Positions 18,005 to 25,814 of a DNA stretch of 37,326 bases are shown piece after piece. Source of the stretch: a virus. Both the position numbers and the translations under genes were made by a program. Under the pieces are notes generated by a model that saw nothing but the letters and a program-made list of their open reading frames with translations, was not told the DNA's origin and did not search any database. Location: IMG/VR virus record IMGVR_UViG_3300047387_000048, positions 1 to 37,326 of that record. One strand, written 5' to 3'. Numbering within the stretch: position 1 is the first letter of the stretch; each line of letters starts with the position of its first letter.

Positions 18005-18562
18005 ATGAATATAACAGAGAAATTACTTAAAATTACTACAGAACTTAAGGCACCAAAAAATCAATTAAATAAATTTGGTGGCTATAAGTATAGAAGTGCA
18101 GAAGATATTCTTGAAGCACTTAAACCACATCTTAAGAAACAGAAATGCGTATTAAAGATGCACGATAAATTAAAAATCGTAGGTGAGTTTCCATATATTG
18201 AAGCAACTGCAAAGTTGATAGATTGTGAGGAACCTAATATGCAGATAGAATCATCTGCACAAGCAGTTTTAGATTTCAACGCAAAAGGTATGCAGCATCC
18301 ACAAAGAACAGGTGCAGCTTCATCTTATGCTAAGAAATATGCGATTGGTAATCTATTTTTATTAGATGATACCAAAGACTCAGACGCTACTAATCAACAT
18401 AATGCGTCAGAGAAAGACAACAATAAACCTCTTTTATCATCAAACACACAAGCTTTTGTTAAAGCTTCTAAGTATATAAAAGACGGTGGGGACATTACTG
18501 ATATTATGAAAAAATACAGAATAACAAAAGAAACAGAAATGGCATTACTTGCCACAAATTAA
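18005..18562 (+). CDS. erf: ERF-family single-strand annealing recombinase
   Basis: 185 aa. Diagnostic stretches are FGGYKYRSAEDILEALKPHL near the N terminus and HPQRTGAASSYAKKYAIGNLF followed by LLDDTKDSD. ERF proteins form rings that anneal complementary single strands in phage recombination and genome circularisation. The C-terminal 50 residues are polar and less conserved. First gene of the DNA-metabolism block, next to an SSB-like protein, an ATPase and RusA. Confidence 0.85.
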   Translation: MNITEKLLKITTELKAPKNQLNKFGGYKYRSAEDILEALKPHLKKQKCVLKMHDKLKIVGEFPYIEATAKLIDCEEPNMQIESSAQAVLDFNAKGMQHPQRTGAASSYAKKYAIGNLFLLDDTKDSDATNQHNASEKDNNKPLLSSNTQAFVKASKYIKDGGDITDIMKKYRITKETEMALLATN

Positions 18563-18566
18563 ATAT

Positions 18567-18830
18567 ATGAGTTCATTAGGTACAATAAGTATTAAAACAA
18601 AAGATGGTACATATAAAAATTATACACTATCTATAAATGACGATACCAATGAGTATGGTCAAAACGTAAAAATGTACGAAGAACAGACAAAAGAAGAAAG
18701 GGAATCTGGCAAACCAAGAAATTATATTGGTAACGGCAGAATCTTTTGGACTGACGGTAAAATAACTGTAGCTGAAAAATTAGAGCAATCTACAGCAGCA
18801 GCTACGCAGGACGAAAGCTTACCTTTCTAA
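18567..18830 (+). CDS. SSB-like small protein
   Basis: 87 aa from the ATG at 18567; an upstream in-frame TTG would start inside the erf gene. Beta-rich body (LGTISIKTKDGTYKNYTL, then NYIGNGRIFWTDGKITVAEK) and an acidic tail ending DESLPF, which resembles the DDDIPF-type tip bacterial SSB proteins use to recruit partners. Together with the neighbouring ERF this suggests single-strand DNA binding. A strong terminator follows. Confidence 0.5.
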   Translation: MSSLGTISIKTKDGTYKNYTLSINDDTNEYGQNVKMYEEQTKEERESGKPRNYIGNGRIFWTDGKITVAEKLEQSTAAATQDESLPF

Positions 18831-18848
18831 GTTTGTGTTCATGGTTGA

Positions 18849-18870
18849 GGGGACTTCGGTCCCCTTTTTT
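18849..18870 (+). terminator. Rho-independent terminator with UUCG tetraloop
   Basis: A perfect 6-bp GC-rich stem GGGGAC / GTCCCC with loop TTCG (18855-18858), followed by six T (18865-18870). It closes the erf/SSB-like unit. Confidence 0.92.
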
Positions 18871-18873
18871 ATT

Positions 18874-19194
18874 ATGAGTAAAGAATATATATTATTAGAA
18901 AGAATGTGTGCTTGGTTTGTATATCAAGCCTTTGAATTAAATGAGGACAATTTAGAAAAAATCAGTTCCTTATTTGTAGAGTGGCAGATGTTAAGAAAAA
19001 TAGAAACTATACTTAACACTGATGCTGATTTTTATTATGACAGATTAGATGTTAGTGTGTTTGCACATGATATATCTAATAAAAATAAAATGAAGAAACC
19101 TGGAGAGGTTTCACAAAGCATTAAACATTTAGTTAATCAACTGCTAAAAACTAAACTTGAACATGAAAATAACACAAACAAAACTAGACTATGA
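18874..19194 (+). CDS. Hypothetical protein, 106 aa
   Basis: The chosen start is the ATG at 18874, directly after the terminator; an earlier in-frame GTG at 18835 would read through the hairpin. Mostly helical (LLERMCAWFVYQAFELNEDN, SSLFVEWQMLRKIETIL). It overlaps the next gene by 32 bases. No recognised domain. Position suggests a replication or recombination accessory factor. Confidence 0.55.
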   Translation: MSKEYILLERMCAWFVYQAFELNEDNLEKISSLFVEWQMLRKIETILNTDADFYYDRLDVSVFAHDISNKNKMKKPGEVSQSIKHLVNQLLKTKLEHENNTNKTRL

Positions 19195-19999
19195 AGAAAG
19201 ATACCAAAAGATATTACAACAAAGTTATGTTGACCCACTCGAAAAGATTGAGTATCCTCCAATCGCTATCTCGAAGGGTACAACAGGTGGAAACAATCCT
19301 ATCCCACTTCCCATAGGAACTTATGGCAACTTTAGTTTTATATCTGCTGCACCTAAAAGCAAAAAGACATTTTTAGTTTCTTTACTAGCAGCATCATATT
19401 TATCTTGCGACAAGAAATATACTAAAGACCTAATGGGTGTAAGAAAGAAAAAGAAGTTAATTCATTATGATACAGAGCAAGGAAGATTTCATGCTCAAAG
19501 AACATTCAACAGAGTTGTTAGAATGTGTGATGATGTATCAGACTATCAAACTTATGCACTCAGAGAATACTCTGCATTTGAAAGATTAGATTTTATTAAC
19601 TGGCATTTATACAATGTAAGTAATCCTGGTCTTGTAATTATAGACGGTATAGCAGATTTAATTTTAGATAGCAATGATTTAGTTCAATCTAATAAGTTGA
19701 TACAGCATCTGATGAAATGGACACAAGACCTAAACATCCATATTATTACTGTCATACATTCTAATTTTAATAGTGATAAAGCTACTGGTCATTTAGGTTC
19801 TTTCATGGAAAAGAAAACAGAAACACAAATAACCTTAAATTTGTCACATGATGATAGAGATTTAGCTGTTGTTAAATGCAGAAGGTCCAGAGGTTATCCT
19901 TTTGACCCATTTGCTTTTAGAGTAGAGTCAGACGGTTTGCCTTATATACAAGACTCAATACCGTCTAACATAAATACAGAACCATTTTTAAACATATGA
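19163..19999 (+). CDS. RecA-fold ATPase (RepA/AAA_25-like)
   Basis: 278 aa from the ATG at 19163. A Walker A-like loop SAAPKSKKT (61-69) departs from GxxxxGK[ST] by lacking the usual glycines. Walker B is LVIIDGIADL with D161. HYDTEQGRF (101-109) resembles the catalytic Glu segment, and IITVIHSN the sensor. This layout fits hexameric RepA-type helicases or AAA_25 ATPases used in phage replication or recombination. RusA follows with a 4-base overlap. Confidence 0.7.
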   Translation: MKITQTKLDYEERYQKILQQSYVDPLEKIEYPPIAISKGTTGGNNPIPLPIGTYGNFSFISAAPKSKKTFLVSLLAASYLSCDKKYTKDLMGVRKKKKLIHYDTEQGRFHAQRTFNRVVRMCDDVSDYQTYALREYSAFERLDFINWHLYNVSNPGLVIIDGIADLILDSNDLVQSNKLIQHLMKWTQDLNIHIITVIHSNFNSDKATGHLGSFMEKKTETQITLNLSHDDRDLAVVKCRRSRGYPFDPFAFRVESDGLPYIQDSIPSNINTEPFLNI

Positions 20000-20406
20000 T
20001 ATTAACATTTGAGTTTAATTTAAGACCAATGCCACATCAATCAGTTAAATTTGGTAGAAATGGAATAAAGTATAAACCTAAAAAGGTGGTAGATTATCAA
20101 AAATATGTTAGAACATTGGCTAGTGAGCAGCTACCAGAGGAGTTTAATATTATTACTTCTGGTTGCCCTATTGTAGTAAATTATATAGAGTATGTTTATG
20201 CGTACCCTAAGAGTCTTGCAAAAAAAAGAAGATTACCTAGAGTTCCAAAAACAACAATGCCTGACTTGCATGACAATCTTAACAAAGCATTTTTTGATGC
20301 TTTAGAGGGTTTGGTATATGAGCAAGACCAGAACATAGTAGAGATAAAAAACATGGTTAAATATTTTGGACCAGAAGACAAAATTAAAGTACAATTTGAA
20401 TACTAA
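19996..20406 (+). CDS. rusA: RusA-type Holliday junction resolvase
   Basis: 136 aa. The catalytic signature MPDLHDNLNKAFFDALEGLV (acidic residues D90, D93 and D101) and a further D111 match RusA. It cuts four-way junctions as a dimer, here probably to clear recombination or replication intermediates before packaging. Full length for the family. Overlaps the ATPase start (ATGA) and shares its last base with the next ATG. Confidence 0.85.
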   Translation: MILTFEFNLRPMPHQSVKFGRNGIKYKPKKVVDYQKYVRTLASEQLPEEFNIITSGCPIVVNYIEYVYAYPKSLAKKRRLPRVPKTTMPDLHDNLNKAFFDALEGLVYEQDQNIVEIKNMVKYFGPEDKIKVQFEY

Positions 20407-20558
20407 TGAATATACAATTTGAGTTTATAAAAGGTTTTATGATAGGTATTGATTATGTTGATGACATAGAAATACCTAACGTTGATTCTACAGTAGAATT
20501 AATAAGGTTTAGTTTAGGTATATTTTGGATAAATATTTTTATCTTTAAGGATGCTTGA
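20406..20558 (+). CDS. Small protein with C-terminal hydrophobic segment, 50 aa
   Basis: The ATG overlaps the RusA stop (TAATG), and the last 8 bases overlap the sigma-like gene. The C-terminal half (IRFSLGIFWINIFIFKDA) could be one membrane helix; the N-terminal half is acidic. No family recognised. Confidence 0.5.
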   Translation: MNIQFEFIKGFMIGIDYVDDIEIPNVDSTVELIRFSLGIFWINIFIFKDA

Positions 20559-21120
20559 GTTATTATCTAAAAATCATAGTACTTGGATAGCAATGGGATT
20601 GTCTATTGGAATACCAAGACATCTGGTAGAAGATTTTGTGCATGAGCTTTATTTGAGATTTAATAAATACATCAAAGACGTAAAGAAAATTATGTATAAT
20701 GAAACTGAAGTTAATAAGTTTTATGTATATGTAACTCTTAAGAATCTTTGGACAGATTATTCTAAAGCTAAAGGTAAACATAAGATAATTAGATTAGATG
20801 ATTATGAGGTCACTTATGAAATTGTTGATGGTGAATCAGATAATTATAATTATGCAAAACATTCTGCTGAAGAGAAAATAATAGGTAAAATAAAATCTGA
20901 AGTAGAAAACTGGGAGCATTGGTACGATAGAAAACTATTTAAGATTTACTATGAGACAGATATAAGCATGAGAAAATTGGCTAAAGAAACTAATATAAGT
21001 GTTACATCTATATTCAATAGTTGTAAAAATTATAAAGATATGATACAATCAAAGTTTGGTGAAGACTTTGAGGATTATTTAAACGGAGACTTTCACTTAA
21101 TAAATTATAACAATGACTAA
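20551..21120 (+). CDS. Phage sigma-70-like factor
   Basis: 189 aa. Residues about 24-80 resemble sigma region 2 (EDFVHELYLRFNKY, then NKFYVYVTLKNLWTDYSKAK). Residues about 122-165 resemble region 4, with a helix-turn-helix (MRKLAKETNISVTSIFNSC). The linker is acidic. Such short two-domain factors redirect host RNA polymerase to phage promoters. It could recognise the dispersed motif or variant -7 boxes noted elsewhere, but that is inference. Confidence 0.65.
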   Translation: MLELLSKNHSTWIAMGLSIGIPRHLVEDFVHELYLRFNKYIKDVKKIMYNETEVNKFYVYVTLKNLWTDYSKAKGKHKIIRLDDYEVTYEIVDGESDNYNYAKHSAEEKIIGKIKSEVENWEHWYDRKLFKIYYETDISMRKLAKETNISVTSIFNSCKNYKDMIQSKFGEDFEDYLNGDFHLINYNND

Positions 21121-21556
21121 AATACCACCAAAACCTACAGACAAAAGAACTAAGGCATATAAGCAATGGGTTGCTAAATATGAAAAGCAATCTATTGGGC
21201 TAGGTGATACTGTAGAAAAAATAACTAAAGCTACTGGAATTAAAAAAGTAGTTGACACGGTCTTTGATGCACTAGGTAAAGATTGTGGATGTGATAAGCG
21301 TAAGGAGATATTAAATAAGATGTTTCCTTATAATAAACCTAATTGTTTATCAGAAGGACAATATAATTATTTAAATGCTTTCTTTAGTAGAAACACTAAC
21401 ACTGTTACTGCTGCACAGCAAACTGATTTGTTAAACATATATAATTATGTATTTAATGTTAAAGAAGAAGGAACAAATTGTGGAAGTTGTTTTGCAAGTA
21501 AACTAAATAAACTAAAAGAAGTATTTAATAAATATGAAAAGCCTAATAAAAAATAG
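21113..21556 (+). CDS. Hypothetical Cys-containing protein, 147 aa
   Basis: The N terminus is basic (KPTDKRTKAYKQWVAKYEKQ), followed by GLGDTVEKITKATGIKKVVD. Two Cys sites, KDCGCDKRKE and TNCGSC, could together bind zinc. I associate the GLGDTVEKITKATGI...CGCDKRKE pattern with flavobacterial phage replication modules; function unknown. It overlaps the sigma-like gene by 8 bases and the nuclease-like gene by 23. Confidence 0.6.
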   Translation: MTKIPPKPTDKRTKAYKQWVAKYEKQSIGLGDTVEKITKATGIKKVVDTVFDALGKDCGCDKRKEILNKMFPYNKPNCLSEGQYNYLNAFFSRNTNTVTAAQQTDLLNIYNYVFNVKEEGTNCGSCFASKLNKLKEVFNKYEKPNKK

Positions 21557-21944
21557 CGATAGAGTAAGACAGGTTTTAGATTTTACTGGTGTTCAAAACG
21601 GTAAGATGCATCCCTCTGACATAGACGCTGTCTTAGAGTTTGACAATAAGTATTTAATTTTAATGGAGGTCAAGTATAAAGATTCTTATATTCCTACAGG
21701 TCAAAGATTACTCCTGGAGCGTCTGGCAAATTCTTGGTGTGCAAATCTAGGCAAGGATGCTGCAATACTAAAAGTATCTCATGATTTTGAAGATGATAAA
21801 AAAGATGTACCTTTAGATAAATGTAAAGTAACTTATATTTGGGATAGAGTAGGTAAATGGAAACAGCTTGACAAATCAGTAGATTTAGTTTATACGTTAA
21901 ATAAACTAGGAGAGTATTGGAAATGTAAAAAGTGTAAATTTTGA
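21534..21944 (+). CDS. PD-(D/E)XK-like nuclease, small
   Basis: 136 aa. HPSDIDAVLEFDNKYLILME followed by VKYKD gives the D...ExK arrangement of the restriction-endonuclease fold, and TGQRLLLERL adds the following helix. The C terminus ends CKKCKF, a possible half zinc site. Role could be DNA repair, host DNA breakdown or Holliday junction processing. The fold is inferred from motif spacing only. Confidence 0.5.
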   Translation: MKSLIKNSDRVRQVLDFTGVQNGKMHPSDIDAVLEFDNKYLILMEVKYKDSYIPTGQRLLLERLANSWCANLGKDAAILKVSHDFEDDKKDVPLDKCKVTYIWDRVGKWKQLDKSVDLVYTLNKLGEYWKCKKCKF

Positions 21945-22234
21945 GAAAGAAAAGCAAACATCAGATTAGAAAAGAAATGCCTGTATATTCAGGTGTTCTT
22001 AATTATTTTCCTCTGGCTATAAAATATATATCTAAAGTCAGTTACTTAGGAAACGAACAACATAATCCTGGTCAACCTTTGCATTGGGATAGAGATAAGT
22101 CTAATGATGAGCTAGATGCACTAGCAAGACATTTACTTGAAGCAGGTACATTAGACGAAGACGGTTTGTATCATGATGCTAAGATTGCATGGAGAGCATT
22201 AGCTAACCTGCAAAAGCTACTTGAGAGTAAATAA
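21941..22234 (+). CDS. DUF5664 (dATP/dGTP diphosphohydrolase-like) protein
   Basis: MPVYSGVLNYFPLAIKYISK, NEQHNPGQPLHWDRDKSNDE and ARHLLEAG match the DUF5664 domain common in phages, which I associate with MazG/HD-like nucleotide hydrolases. It may adjust nucleotide pools. The start is uncertain: TTG at 21941 overlaps the previous stop (TTGA), and the ATG at 21977 gives 85 residues. The TTG choice keeps the coupling. Confidence 0.7.
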   Translation: MRKKSKHQIRKEMPVYSGVLNYFPLAIKYISKVSYLGNEQHNPGQPLHWDRDKSNDELDALARHLLEAGTLDEDGLYHDAKIAWRALANLQKLLESK

Positions 22235-22261
22235 TTGGACTTAATAATATTAGACTTAATA

Positions 22262-23047
22262 ATGAATCAGAAAATAACTTTACTAGACGGAACACAATGG
22301 AACATACAAGATTTAGTATCTAGAATGTATGACGATAAATTTTATTATGGCTATTTGTCAGAAGCAGCTTTATCATCATCATCAGCTAAAAAGTTACTTG
22401 TATCACCAAAACAATATGAAAACTCTTTGCGTGAAAACAACAACAATGTTGCTGCACTTAGAGAAGGACGTTTGTTTCACATGATGGCACTTGAGGAGCA
22501 TAAGATAGATGACCATTATTTATTTATTGATTCATCTACCAGAACAACAAACAAGTATAAAGAGTTTGTGTCAGAGAACCCACATAAAGAAGTTATGCTT
22601 ACAAAAGAATATAATGCGTTAACTACATTGTTAAAACACCTACATAAGAATTTAGAAGCAAGTGAATTGTTAAGAGGAGGTAAAGCTGAAATACCCATGA
22701 TAGGAAATATATTTGGTTATCCATTTCGTGGTAAAGCAGATTACCTAAAAGACAATCATGTAATTGATTTAAAGACTACTAGCAAGTTAGATGGTTGGGT
22801 TTGGACTGCTAAAAACACATGGCATTATGATATGCAGTGTTATATATATAAACAGCTTTACAATGTACAGAAGTTTACTTTTCTAGTTATAGAGAAAGGA
22901 ACAGGTGAAATAGGAATATATGATGTTAGTGAAGAATCAATGCAGAAGGCTGGTCATAAATTAAAAAAAGTTTGTAATATTTATGAAGAATATTTCATCA
23001 GAAAAAGCAAGGACCCAAATGAATTTGTTAGAAGAGGTACAATATAA
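22262..23047 (+). CDS. PD-(D/E)XK exonuclease (RecB/exo VIII-like)
   Basis: 261 aa from the ATG at 22262; a TTG nine codons earlier is less likely. Motifs in order: His in GRLFHMMALEE (H73), E143, GKADYL (D160), VIDLKTT (D169, K171) and Gln in MQCYIYKQ (Q192). This is the RecB-family / DUF3799 nuclease plan. It would resect double-strand ends to give the 3' strands that ERF anneals, so erf, the SSB-like gene and this nuclease likely form one recombination set. Confidence 0.8.
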   Translation: MNQKITLLDGTQWNIQDLVSRMYDDKFYYGYLSEAALSSSSAKKLLVSPKQYENSLRENNNNVAALREGRLFHMMALEEHKIDDHYLFIDSSTRTTNKYKEFVSENPHKEVMLTKEYNALTTLLKHLHKNLEASELLRGGKAEIPMIGNIFGYPFRGKADYLKDNHVIDLKTTSKLDGWVWTAKNTWHYDMQCYIYKQLYNVQKFTFLVIEKGTGEIGIYDVSEESMQKAGHKLKKVCNIYEEYFIRKSKDPNEFVRRGTI

Positions 23048-23267
23048 TGAATATGATATTAAGATAGAATACGCTTACTATTTAACTCTTATAGATATTC
23101 TTATGGGTATATCTATACAAGAGATAATTGCAGAAATACCTAATTATGAAGAAAAAGAAATGTATGAATATTGTGCAGGTATAAACAGGGCAATAGAATT
23201 TAGTGAGCATAAAAACTATAGTGAGATACAAAAAGAGATATTAGATTTAAAAGATTTATATGAATAA
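22983..23267 (+). CDS. Hypothetical acidic protein, up to 94 aa
   Basis: Helical and Glu-rich (IEYAYYLTLIDILMGISIQE, IIAEIPNYEEKEMYEYCAGI). The first ATG (22983) gives a 65-base overlap with the nuclease; the ATG at 23019 (MNLLEEV) cuts this to 29 bases and may be the real start. The 3' end overlaps the DnaA-like gene by 8 bases. No domain recognised. Confidence 0.55.
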   Translation: MKNISSEKARTQMNLLEEVQYNEYDIKIEYAYYLTLIDILMGISIQEIIAEIPNYEEKEMYEYCAGINRAIEFSEHKNYSEIQKEILDLKDLYE

Positions 23268-23658
23268 GATAACATTAGAATCAATAGCAGAAAAAGTAAA
23301 CAGACATTTAGATACAGATGTAAGAAGTAAGTTACGTAAAAGAGAGTATGTTTATGGTAGAGTTATTTACTACAGAATTGCCAGAGATTTAACACATCAT
23401 ACTTTAGAAAGAATAGGCAAAGAAGTAAACAAGGACCACGCATCAGTAAATGTAGGCTTAAAGAATTTTGAGACTATGAAGTTCTATAAAGATAATTTTT
23501 ATGCAACTTACATAGAGATAATGAATGACTATAAGAATTATGTTCTGGATAAATCATATACAAATAATCCAGATACATATTGGAAGAACAAATACTTTAA
23601 GTTAAAAAGAAAAGTAGAGAGGATGTTAGATGAGAAAAAGGTCAGCCAAAGAGATTGA
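23260..23658 (+). CDS. DnaA C-terminal-like DNA-binding protein
   Basis: 132 aa. Residues 20-70 follow the DnaA domain IV helix-turn-helix: IYYRIARDLTHHTLERIGKE, then NKDHASVNVGLKNF, where DHASV (59-63) is the counterpart of the DnaA DHSTV/DHTTV DNA-contact signature. There is no AAA+ domain. Such proteins probably mark replication origins by sequence-specific binding. The dispersed motif repeats or the non-coding region at 27.6-28.1 kb are candidate targets (inference). Confidence 0.7.
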   Translation: MNKITLESIAEKVNRHLDTDVRSKLRKREYVYGRVIYYRIARDLTHHTLERIGKEVNKDHASVNVGLKNFETMKFYKDNFYATYIEIMNDYKNYVLDKSYTNNPDTYWKNKYFKLKRKVERMLDEKKVSQRD

Positions 23659-23920
23659 TGCATATAAAAAAAAATGGAGTTTACCACCGTATAATAATAG
23701 ATACAATCAAAGCTATGCTAGGTGGTGCCTTGACAATGGTTATAGGATTTATAGGGAGCCTGTTGGGGATTGTATTCCTCTTTGTCATCAATTTAAAATT
23801 ATTGTTGAGAAGGATGGGATTAAAAAAATGGGAACAAAAGTATATAGTAAGAAAGAGATAAATGATGCAATTTGGGATGCTATCAGTTATATATATATAA
23901 AACATGGGAAGAAAACCTAA
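23630..23920 (+). CDS. Hypothetical protein, 96 aa
   Basis: MRKRSAKEIDAYKKKWSLPP, then SYARWCLDNGYRIYREP, and a C-terminal helix (YSKKEINDAIWDAISYIYIK). It overlaps the DnaA-like gene by 29 bases and the small terminase by 17. The residue pattern suggests a small folded DNA-related protein but no family is identified. A hydrophobic reading frame on the same strand in another frame (23655-23861) is considered a shadow. Confidence 0.55.
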   Translation: MRKRSAKEIDAYKKKWSLPPYNNRYNQSYARWCLDNGYRIYREPVGDCIPLCHQFKIIVEKDGIKKMGTKVYSKKEINDAIWDAISYIYIKHGKKT

Positions 23921-24308
23921 ACAATATAAATATGTCAAAGAAAATGATGGACGAAGAAACAATGGACGAAAACAGGGCGTTAGAAACGTGCCTGTTGTAC
24001 GACCCACATCTTCTGCTGCTATTAACAATGCCAAGCGAAACAGAATTGGAATCTATGCACTCAACGCAATGTCAAAAGTATTTGGAAGCGAAGAAGAAGC
24101 TTGGGAATCATTAGCAGAACAAGCAAAGCAATCGTTTCCACATCTTAAGCTTTTGTTTGAATATAAGTATGGAAAACCTATTGATGCACCAGAGGAGAAG
24201 CAACAAAAGGTAAACATAAATATAAAGAACCTTTTTACAGGCACTCAAGATGATAATAAAACTATAGAGCTTGACAATGAAGAAGCCAGTTCTGAATCAG
24301 AAATATAA
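23904..24308 (+). CDS. Terminase small subunit
   Basis: 134 aa. A basic N terminus with NDGRRNNGRKQGVRNVPVVR, a central helical part, then GSEEEAWESLAEQAKQSFPH and FEYKYGKPIDAPEEKQQ, the latter typical of small terminase-like proteins that end in a polar tail. It lies just upstream of and overlaps the large subunit by 32 bases. It would recognise phage DNA and regulate the motor. The family match is by pattern and position. Confidence 0.65.
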   Translation: MGRKPKQYKYVKENDGRRNNGRKQGVRNVPVVRPTSSAAINNAKRNRIGIYALNAMSKVFGSEEEAWESLAEQAKQSFPHLKLLFEYKYGKPIDAPEEKQQKVNINIKNLFTGTQDDNKTIELDNEEASSESEI

Positions 24309-25482
24309 TTCACTTGGTAACGATACAAGGTACTTTGTAATTACTGGAGGTAGAGGTAGTGGTAAATCATTCGCTATAACCACCTTTTTAGCCTTTCTAA
24401 CGTTTGAACAGGGTCATAAGATACTATTCACTAGGTACACTATGATAAGTGCTTCTAATTCGATTATTCCAGAGTTCCTAGAAAAGTTACAATTATATAA
24501 TATTGTAGAGCATTTTAGAATAACTAAGGATGAAATCTTAAACACAAGCACTGGAAGCTCTATAATATTCAAAGGCATTCGTACATCAGCAGGTAATCAG
24601 ACAGCAGCTCTGAAGTCTATAAATGGCATAACTACATGGGTACTTGATGAAGCTGAAGAGATGACTAAGGAGGAGGATTTTGATAAGATAGACCAATCAG
24701 TCAGAGCTAAGAATAAACCTAATAGGGTTATAATGATATTGAACCCAGCCACAAAAGAACATTGGTTATATCAAAGATTCTTTGCAGCTAAAGCTGTAAA
24801 TCCAGGAACTAATAACTGGAAAGATAATGTTACATATATACACACAACATTTAAAGATAACATTGATAACCTATCAGATTCTTTTCTTTTACAATTAGAA
24901 GACATTAGACGCAGAAGACCAGATAGATATAATCATCAGATAATGGGTGGATGGTTAGACAAAGCAGAAGGAGTTGTATTTAATAATTGGAAGATAGGAC
25001 CATTTAATAATGATGCTGATTATATATTTGGACAAGACTTTGGATTCTCTGTTGACCCAACAACTCTTATAAAGGTTGCAATAAATAAAGATAGGAAACT
25101 TATGTGGATTAAAACTATGTATGCTAAACCAGGTTTATCTACTAAAGAGATAGGAGAACTCAATAGGCGTTATGCAGAAGATAGTATAATTGTATGTGAC
25201 AATGCAGAACCTAGACTTATCTCAGAGCTACAAGAATACTGTAACCTAAAGCCGACCATTAAACGCAGTGGGTCTATTCTGACAGGGATTGCTCTGGTTC
25301 AGGACTATGATTTAATAATTGATGCTGATAGTGTAGAGCTGATAAAAGAGCTAAATAATTATGTTTGGCATGAGAGGAACGAAAAACCTGTTGATAAATG
25401 GAACCATCAGTTAGACGCACTTCGATACTCAGCACAGTATTTCCTCGCCAACGCAAATAAAGGCGTTTATGTAATAAGGTAG
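24277..25482 (+). CDS. terL: Terminase large subunit
   Basis: 401 aa from the ATG at 24277. ATPase part: Walker A GGRGSGKS (24-31), Walker B VLDEAEE (D124, E125) and the coupling stretch IMILNP. RNase H-like nuclease part: FGQDFGFSVD (D254), IIVCDNAEPR (D308) and DKWNHQLDALRY (D380). It packages DNA into the prohead and cuts concatemers. All key residues are present and the length is normal. No cos-like site is evident; headful packaging would fit the circularly permuted map. Confidence 0.93.
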   Translation: MKKPVLNQKYNSLGNDTRYFVITGGRGSGKSFAITTFLAFLTFEQGHKILFTRYTMISASNSIIPEFLEKLQLYNIVEHFRITKDEILNTSTGSSIIFKGIRTSAGNQTAALKSINGITTWVLDEAEEMTKEEDFDKIDQSVRAKNKPNRVIMILNPATKEHWLYQRFFAAKAVNPGTNNWKDNVTYIHTTFKDNIDNLSDSFLLQLEDIRRRRPDRYNHQIMGGWLDKAEGVVFNNWKIGPFNNDADYIFGQDFGFSVDPTTLIKVAINKDRKLMWIKTMYAKPGLSTKEIGELNRRYAEDSIIVCDNAEPRLISELQEYCNLKPTIKRSGSILTGIALVQDYDLIIDADSVELIKELNNYVWHERNEKPVDKWNHQLDALRYSAQYFLANANKGVYVIR

Positions 25483-25649
25483 TCATTAAACGCAGTAGGT
25501 ATTATATAATCATTAAACGCAATAGGTATAGGGTGGGCTACTTCAACATAAAGAAATGTGATTGCATACACAAATAAAAATGTTAGTGTAACAAAAGCAA
25601 AAGCTAAACAGATAATTAAGTACATTTCCATCCAAGCTTCCTTAGTCAT
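25467..25649 (-). CDS. Single-pass membrane peptide, only minus-strand gene
   Basis: 60 aa from the minus ATG at 25649-25647. MTKEAWMEMYLIICLAFAFV continues into TLTFLFVYAITFLY as one long hydrophobic helix, followed by a polar tail containing AFNDY twice because two dispersed-motif units are translated. A perfect TACCTTTG -7 box on the minus strand (25731-25724) would start transcription near 25717. The start codon itself lies within a motif unit. It converges on terL, overlapping its end by 16 bases. Could be an early host-membrane modifier or superinfection-exclusion peptide; function is unknown. Confidence 0.45.
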   Translation of the reverse strand: MTKEAWMEMYLIICLAFAFVTLTFLFVYAITFLYVEVAHPIPIAFNDYIIPTAFNDYLIT

Positions 25650-25698
25650 TAAACGCAGTAAGGTTTGTTTAGTTCTGACTCTTAAACGCAGTAGGGTT
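25483..25698 (+). repeat. Cluster of four dispersed-motif units
   Basis: Units at 25483-25500 (TCATTAAACGCAGTAGGT), 25510-25527 (AATAGGT variant, 27 bases from the first), 25646-25664 (one extra A) and 25680-25698 (ends GGGTT). All are in + orientation. The first begins right after the terL stop. In the gap 25483-25814 these units, the minus-strand peptide and two outward promoters are what I can identify. Confidence 0.8.
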
Positions 25699-25723
25699 AT
25701 TTTGCTTGGCATATTCATAAATA

Positions 25724-25731
25724 CAAAGGTA
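25724..25731 (-). promoter_or_regulatory. Minus-strand promoter -7 box
   Basis: Read on the minus strand this is TACCTTTG, a perfect TAnnTTTG. Upstream on that strand lies TTAAAATTTTGTTAAAAT, similar to the direct repeat at 27771 and 27892. No canonical TTG exists at the usual 19-base spacing, so -33 recognition is unclear. Confidence 0.5.
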
Positions 25732-25788
25732 GTGAAATTTTAACAAAATTTTAACATAATTTATTATTAATGTTATAAACTTTTTACT

Positions 25789-25796
25789 TAGGTTTG
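25789..25796 (+). promoter_or_regulatory. Plus-strand promoter -7 box for the 447-aa gene
   Basis: TAGGTTTG is a perfect TAnnTTTG. It lies 19 bases before the ATG at 25815 and faces away from the minus-strand box at 25731. The -33 region is weak. Confidence 0.5.
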
Positions 25797-25814
25797 CACC
25801 ATAATTTTTATAAT

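Noticed and set aside
23655-23861. A 68-aa hydrophobic reading frame overlapping the 96-aa gene
   Set aside because: It lies almost wholly inside the better supported gene at 23630-23920, whose overlaps with both neighbours fit the local gene spacing. The hydrophobic run is probably an off-frame by-product.
25258-25273. Motif-like ATTAAACGCAGTGGG inside terL
   Set aside because: It encodes IKRSG in the conserved nuclease part of TerL, has no partner unit and lies within a gene, so coincidence is likely.
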